Positions 59,674 through 64,000 of a stretch of 64,000 bases of DNA are shown piece after piece. The notes beneath the pieces are model-generated. The model made no database searches and had not been told where the DNA came from. It saw only the letters and a list, made by a program, of their open reading frames with translations. The stretch comes from JAGQNP01 sp038257245. Its GTDB lineage: Bacteria > Patescibacteriota > Saccharimonadia > Saccharimonadales > JACQNP01. Location of the stretch: the NCBI GenBank assembly GCA_038257245.1, contig JBBSJL010000002.1, positions 1-64,000 on the forward strand. The letters run 5' to 3'. The position numbers and the translations under genes were made by a program. Each line of letters opens with the position of its first letter. The stretch's first letter is position 1.

Positions 59674-60674
59674 AAAGTTTCTGGTTTGTACCATTCGGGT
59701 GAATTCTTGAGAAGCTCTTCTAGCTCAGATTCTTTCAGTAGCCCTGCTTGGGCACCAGCTTTTTGAACAACGTTCATAGAATTGATAGGTGCCCACTGAA
59801 GTGCCCCTTCGATTGTATTGCCTTTTATGAGTGCTGCAACGAAAGTGCTTGCAAAAGCATCTCCAGCCCCTGTTCGTTCGTAAGGAGGGGCAGGGTCAGG
59901 ATACGGTGGCATTTTGTACCTGTTTTGACCGTCGCTAGCATATGCACCAGCTGGACCATCTGTTATACAAACTATCTTTGCGCCAGCCTGATGTAGTCGA
60001 TCAAATAATTCATTAATATTATCGTAGTCACCATCGGTAATCATCACGGCTTCTTCTCTATTAAGTACCAAAACTTCGGTTCTCTGATAGAGTTTTAGCA
60101 ATCTATCAATACCCGCCTCTAGCTGAAAAGTACCGGGCTGGAGGGCAAGTTTAACTTCCGGATTATCGTCTAGCCATTCAATAACGTGATCGTGGTAAGA
60201 ATCTAGAGAATTCTTACTTATTGAGCTAAAGTAAACCCACTCTGGGACATCTGCCGCCCTAAAGCGAGGCCAATGATAGTCATATTCCTCATGCTTTATA
60301 AGTATGGTACGTTCTTCTTTGTACCAAAGTACATAGTGATAATTGCTGATTTTTTTGGGGTTTACGTGTACAAACCGAGTATCTACACCCTTGTTGTTTA
60401 GAGAGTTGATGATGTCTCTACCGAATTGGTCACTTCCGACGTTAGATATTAGCCCGCTCTCTATGCCCAATTTTTCAAAGCTTACAGCAGCGTTGGCTGC
60501 ATTTCCAACACCCTCAATCACTTCTGCATTGTCAAACGGCACCTTAGAACCAAAAGGCATAGCTAACCATTTGCCGTCTTCGTTTTCATAAGTATGCGCT
60601 CTATCATCTAATAATTTAATGAATGCATCGGTTACAACATCTCCGATACAGAATACTTGCATTTTGTTACTCAT
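59670..60674 (-). CDS. PfkB-family sugar kinase
   Basis: 334 residues of the ribokinase/PfkB family. The N-terminal glycine pair is in GVGNAANAAVSFEKLG, the catalytic C-terminal signature is RTGAGDAFASTFVAAL, and VFCIGDVVTDAFIKL begins the fold. The phosphate acceptor is unknown; a fructose, ribose or tagatose-like substrate fits the neighbourhood of aldolase and transketolase. It lies 70 bases downstream of fba on the same strand. Confidence 0.9.
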   Translation of the reverse strand: MSNKMQVFCIGDVVTDAFIKLLDDRAHTYENEDGKWLAMPFGSKVPFDNAEVIEGVGNAANAAVSFEKLGIESGLISNVGSDQFGRDIINSLNNKGVDTRFVHVNPKKISNYHYVLWYKEERTILIKHEEYDYHWPRFRAADVPEWVYFSSISKNSLDSYHDHVIEWLDDNPEVKLALQPGTFQLEAGIDRLLKLYQRTEVLVLNREEAVMITDGDYDNINELFDRLHQAGAKIVCITDGPAGAYASDGQNRYKMPPYPDPAPPYERTGAGDAFASTFVAALIKGNTIEGALQWAPINSMNVVQKAGAQAGLLKESELEELLKNSPEWYKPETF

Positions 60675-60744
60675 CCCACCACTCTTTCTTTATCATGCTT
60701 ATGCTTTGTACCATTGTGTCATAATCATAAAAACTTTTCAAAGA

Positions 60745-61656
60745 TTATACTTGGGCCTTACCCGTAGCATTAAACAGATCGATTCTTTCTTCTACGACGA
60801 GTTGGACCGCATTAATTACTTCGCCCATTAATTTAACTACCGCATATTCATCTGGTTCATCTCGTAAAACTTTTTCCAGTGTCTGTCTGTAAGCCACCCT
60901 CATATCGCTGTTTATATTTATCTTACTTACTCCATTTTTGACTGCAGACTGGAAATAATGACCTGGCGTTCCACTTCCACCGTGAAGTGATATATTACAA
61001 TTCGTAGCAGCCCTTAGCTGTTTTAATAACTCAATGTTCAACTTCTTTGGTACAGGGTATTTACCATGTAAATTACCGATAGCTGCGGCGTAGGTATCTA
61101 TACCGGTAGCTTCAACAAATAACCGCATATCCTCTGGCGTACTAAACGTCTTTTTTATTTCTTCGTAATCAATTTTTTCCTTGTGCAGGTTAGATGATCC
61201 ACCAAAATAATGTGGCTCACTCTCTACTATTGCCCCTGTTAACCTAGCATATTCAACAACCTGGCGTGTTTCAGCAATAATTTCTTCCTGTGTAGCCTCC
61301 CTGCGTGCTTGGCTAATATCAATATGAATAAATTCGTAACCAGCCTCTATCCCGGCGATTGCTCCTGCTACAGTTGGACAGTGATCAAGATTTATGTACA
61401 TCTCTATACCTAGCTCTTCTTTGTAGTTATCAACCATGTCACGAACATTCTCGAGCCCTAGAGCATCGACTTCACCTTGACTTACTTCCACCATTAACGG
61501 AGCTTGTTTAGCCGCAGCGGCCCTGGCAATCGCGATTAGCGTATCTTGATTGTCTATATTGAATGCACCCAGAGCATAGTGACCTTCACGTGAACGTCGC
61601 ATTGAGTCTCGTGCATCCTGACAATTTTTACGCATTTGTTCTAACGATAAAGCCAT
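60745..61656 (-). CDS. fba: Class II fructose-bisphosphate aldolase
   Basis: Zinc-dependent aldolase of glycolysis, 303 residues. Zinc ligands are seen in YINLDHCPT, IGNLHGKYPVP and SLHGGSGTPGHYF; the GAFNIDN motif and ININSDMRVAYR are typical. It acts on fructose-1,6-bisphosphate or a related ketose bisphosphate (tagatose type cannot be excluded). The gene follows the transketolase C-terminal subunit by 17 bases with an AGGTG ribosome site. Confidence 0.94.
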   Translation of the reverse strand: MALSLEQMRKNCQDARDSMRRSREGHYALGAFNIDNQDTLIAIARAAAAKQAPLMVEVSQGEVDALGLENVRDMVDNYKEELGIEMYINLDHCPTVAGAIAGIEAGYEFIHIDISQARREATQEEIIAETRQVVEYARLTGAIVESEPHYFGGSSNLHKEKIDYEEIKKTFSTPEDMRLFVEATGIDTYAAAIGNLHGKYPVPKKLNIELLKQLRAATNCNISLHGGSGTPGHYFQSAVKNGVSKININSDMRVAYRQTLEKVLRDEPDEYAVVKLMGEVINAVQLVVEERIDLFNATGKAQV

Positions 61657-61672
61657 ATTTCACCTATACTTT

Positions 61673-62647
61673 CTAATTTGACACCATATCATGTGCCGTT
61701 AATATTATATTCTTGGACGTCAAACCAAAATGTTCCAGTAGCTCATCTGGATTACCTGACTCGCCAAATCGATCTTTGATGCCAATTCGTTTAATAGGAA
61801 CCGGGAACTCTTCGCCAAGCAATTCTGATATTGCCCCGCCAAGCCCCCCATTAATCTGAGCTTCTTCGATTGTTATAACCATTTTAGTTTTTTTTACGCT
61901 CTGCAATATTGTAACGGCATCCAGTGGTTTTATTGTTGGGCAATGTATTACTTCTGCATCGATTCCATCTTTAAACAATTTTTCAGCTGCTACCATAGCG
62001 TGATACGTCATAGTGCCAGTTGAAATTAGTGTTATGTCGTCACCTTTTGTATAAACATATGCTTGTCCTATTTCAAATGGGGTTTTTTGTGTAGTAAGAA
62101 TCGGGGTTGCCTCTCTTGCAAGCCTAATATAGTTTGGGCGAGAATCATTTGACATTGCGATCGTCATTTTGTGTGCTTCTATACTGTCCCCAGGTGCCAT
62201 AACTACCATATTAGGCAAGGATCTCATCAGGGCAATATCTTCGAGCATCTGATGGGTGGCACCATCCTTGCCTGTATAAAGGCCTGCGTGGGCACCAACA
62301 ATTTTTACTGGTCTGTCATTAAGGCAAATCGTTGTTCTAATTTGCTCCCAGTTACGCCCTGGACTAAATGCAGCATAGCTACTGACGAATGGTATTTTAC
62401 CCATTGCCGCCAAGCCAGAACCAACGGTAACCAAATTCTGTTCCGCAACACCAACTTCTATAAATCGTTCAGGAAACTCACTAGCAAAGTGGCTAATTTG
62501 AGTCGAATCTGTCAAATCTGCACAAGCTGCCACTACTTGGTCGTTCAATCTTCCTGCTTCTAATAGTCCGGTTCCAAAACCTTTTCTATTAGGCTCTTTG
62601 GCAATATCCTTAGCCATAATATTATCAATCAGATGCAGATTACTCAT
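61673..62647 (-). CDS. Transketolase, C-terminal subunit
   Basis: 324 residues from the ATG at 62645-62647 (MSNLHLIDN), chosen because an AGGAG ribosome site stands just upstream; the longer frame lacks support. It holds the pyrimidine-binding domain (RFIEVGVAEQNLVTVGSGLA with the catalytic Glu; SYAAFSPGRNWEQIR) and the C-terminal domain (VITIEEAQINGGLGGAISELL). It works with the N-terminal subunit encoded just upstream, with which it overlaps by 8 bases. Split transketolases are common in archaea and many bacteria. Confidence 0.94.
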   Translation of the reverse strand: MSNLHLIDNIMAKDIAKEPNRKGFGTGLLEAGRLNDQVVAACADLTDSTQISHFASEFPERFIEVGVAEQNLVTVGSGLAAMGKIPFVSSYAAFSPGRNWEQIRTTICLNDRPVKIVGAHAGLYTGKDGATHQMLEDIALMRSLPNMVVMAPGDSIEAHKMTIAMSNDSRPNYIRLAREATPILTTQKTPFEIGQAYVYTKGDDITLISTGTMTYHAMVAAEKLFKDGIDAEVIHCPTIKPLDAVTILQSVKKTKMVITIEEAQINGGLGGAISELLGEEFPVPIKRIGIKDRFGESGNPDELLEHFGLTSKNIILTAHDMVSN

Positions 62648-63503
62648 GTTCACTCCTAATTTTACCGCGAAGTGTACGCAGCTCATGTAGTGCTACTTTT
62701 GCCTGTTCTTTATCTGGCTGGGCACCGTGCCATTTGAAATCATACTCCATAAAATCAACACCCCTGCCTGGTACAGTATGAGCAATAATCACCGTCGGCT
62801 TTTCAATGATTGCCCTTGCCATTGCACAGGCATCGATTATTGCCTCAATGTTATTGCCGTCAATTTCAATAACATGCCAGCCAAAGGCATGCCATTTGGC
62901 GCTCAGGTCTTCTAGAGGCATCACTGATTCGGTTGGACCATCTATTTGTATGTTATTTCTATCGATTATTCCTATTATATTGCTAAGCTTATACTTGCTG
63001 GCTAGCATCGCTGCTTCCCAAATATTGCCTTCATTAAGTTCGCCATCACCCATTACCGTATATATCCAACGATGATTATCTTTATTAATATTCATCGCTA
63101 GCGCCATGCCGCATGCCTGGCTTAAACCACACCCCAAGGGGCCACTCGTGTTTTCCAGTCCTGGCAACTTTGTGCGTTCTGGGTGACCCTGCAAACGCGA
63201 ACCAAATTGTCTTAGAGTAAGTAATTCTTTTTTATCAAAATACCCGGAATGAGCCATTGCGGCATATTGAATGGGTACACAATGCCCGTTGCTCAGTAAC
63301 AAAATATCTCGTTGGTCCCAATCAGGTTTTTTCGGATCATGCTTTAATACATCGAAATATAATGCCGTAAAAATATCCGTTAAACCCAACGGGCCTGCAC
63401 TATGACCGCTACCGGCATGCTCTAGCATTTTAATAATATCTTGACGTATGTCGTTAGCTTTTAATTCAAGCTCTTTATTGGAGAGTGATTTATTGTCTAC
63501 CAT
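62640..63503 (-). CDS. Transketolase, N-terminal subunit
   Basis: 287 residues. Thiamine diphosphate-binding domain with GDGELNEGNIWEAAMLAS then N at IIGIIDRNN, plus HAGSGHSAGPLGLTD and GSRLQGHPE. It transfers two-carbon units between pentose and hexose phosphates together with the C-terminal subunit. The ATG is 10 bases after a TATAAT, close to the rpe stop, so an internal promoter is possible. Part of the rpe-transketolase-fba cluster. Confidence 0.94.
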   Translation of the reverse strand: MVDNKSLSNKELELKANDIRQDIIKMLEHAGSGHSAGPLGLTDIFTALYFDVLKHDPKKPDWDQRDILLLSNGHCVPIQYAAMAHSGYFDKKELLTLRQFGSRLQGHPERTKLPGLENTSGPLGCGLSQACGMALAMNINKDNHRWIYTVMGDGELNEGNIWEAAMLASKYKLSNIIGIIDRNNIQIDGPTESVMPLEDLSAKWHAFGWHVIEIDGNNIEAIIDACAMARAIIEKPTVIIAHTVPGRGVDFMEYDFKWHGAQPDKEQAKVALHELRTLRGKIRSEHE

Positions 63504-63514
63504 ATCGCTTATGA

Positions 63515-64000
63515 TTATAGCTGATCTACTATTTTTTGATAAGACCGTTCTGGATTATCTGACTTCTGGATATAGCCGCCAACATTTAAAACTTCCACGC
63601 CAGCTTGTAATAATTTCTGGGCATTCTGATCATCAATGCCGCCGTCCCAGCCTATCTCTACGTCGTGATATTCAGATCTAATCTGAGCAACTTTTGCTAG
63701 ATTCTTTACATCAAATACCCCGCCCTGATGACCAAGATTACCACTAAATACCAGTACGTGATCGAAACTGTGCATTATTTTATAAATGTTCTCGACCGGT
63801 GTTTCTTGTAATATTGATAGTCCAGCTTTTATATCTGCTTTATGTAGCTCTGCAACGAAATGCATATGGTGAACATCGACCTCAGCCTGAATAATCACCA
63901 TGTGTGGTTTTAGTCTGACTAACTGGTCAAGATAATCCATTGGTTTTTGATACATTAGATGAATATCAACCACAGAAACATGTGGGAGCCAAATCTCACT
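63515..64000 (-). CDS. rpe: Ribulose-phosphate 3-epimerase, N-terminus beyond window
   Basis: The frame is open to the right window edge; 161 residues of roughly 215 are visible, beginning SEIWLPHVSVVDIHLM. TIM-barrel epimerase with the metal His in DIHLM and MHSFDHVLVFSGNLGHQGG as the MxVxPGFGGQ-equivalent (shifted), and IGWDGGIDDQNAQ as the DGGI block. It interconverts ribulose-5- and xylulose-5-phosphate. The second metal His appears in AEVDVHHMHF. The phosphate-binding motif differs from the usual GFGGQ, so another epimerase of the family is conceivable. Confidence 0.85.
   Translation of the reverse strand, partial: SEIWLPHVSVVDIHLMYQKPMDYLDQLVRLKPHMVIIQAEVDVHHMHFVAELHKADIKAGLSILQETPVENIYKIMHSFDHVLVFSGNLGHQGGVFDVKNLAKVAQIRSEYHDVEIGWDGGIDDQNAQKLLQAGVEVLNVGGYIQKSDNPERSYQKIVDQL

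Noticed and set aside
1..64000. Alternative genetic code with TGA as a sense codon
   Set aside because: TGA ends several genes at the expected place (for example 12581-12583, 25853-25855), and conserved genes show no in-frame TGA.
1..64000. CRISPR arrays, insertion sequences, prophage, integrated elements
   Set aside because: No regularly spaced direct repeats, transposase, integrase or terminal inverted repeats were seen; gene content is chromosomal housekeeping throughout.

Overview
The window reads like the chromosome of a small-genome bacterium of the Patescibacteria (CPR), most probably Candidatus Saccharibacteria (TM7). This assignment rests on my recall of protein style and gene neighbourhoods, not on a search. 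Supporting signs are dense packing with no gene-free stretch above 300 bases, compact enzymes, several lineage-type proteins of unknown function, and TGA used as a normal stop (for example at 12581-12583 and 25853-25855), which argues against the recoded Gracilibacteria/Absconditabacteria. No mobile element, CRISPR array or rRNA is visible.

Layout. 1-2907 (minus): str operon rpsL-rpsG-(64-codon ORF)-fusA, with fusA running off the left edge. 3017-11235 (minus): rpoB-rpoC preceded by clpP, which carries a perfect CIRCE operator. 11250-16426 (minus): hisG-hisD-hisS-membrane protein-tig behind a histidine attenuator (consensus promoter, His-rich leader peptide, terminator). 16436-22014 (minus): tRNA-Leu, rsmD, a lipase/nuclease-like protein, recG, a methyltransferase and tyrS. 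22065-25171 (plus): a class A penicillin-binding protein. 25161-32054 (minus): PIN-TRAM protein, radA, membrane HExxH protein, clpC (second CIRCE) and nusA. 32061-36680 (plus): M1 aminopeptidase, PlsC-like acyltransferase and an unknown protein. 36664-39691 (minus): metK with a SAM-I riboswitch, yraN, rnhB, rplS and a small ORF. 39738-50226 (both strands): malic enzyme, pilB, a SpoU methyltransferase, a CAP-domain protein, dnaE, YtxH-like, galU and an HD protein. 50223-53813 (minus): gatC-gatA-(membrane protein)-gatB. 53848-64000: alpha/beta hydrolase, uvrB, LOG-like protein, unknown protein, a CDP-alcohol-phosphatidyltransferase-like protein, then a carbohydrate block with a PfkB kinase, class II aldolase, split transketolase and rpe (runs off the right edge).

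The genes serve core information processing (ribosome, RNA polymerase, replication, repair, tRNA charging), stress proteolysis under HrcA (clpP and clpC), envelope functions and fermentative/pentose carbon metabolism. De novo synthesis is nearly absent except for the isolated hisG/hisD pair.

Most notable observations: (1) a textbook his attenuator with an HHVH leader peptide; (2) RpoC has lost nearly all zinc-binding cysteines at both canonical sites; (3) about fifteen transcription units place the start codon 6-9 nt after the -10 hexamer, implying widespread leaderless mRNAs; (4) EF-G has NKIN instead of NKxD in its G4 motif; (5) a rather hydrophilic protein carries an expanded CDP-alcohol phosphotransferase signature; (6) six of seven convergent gene pairs overlap at their stop codons.
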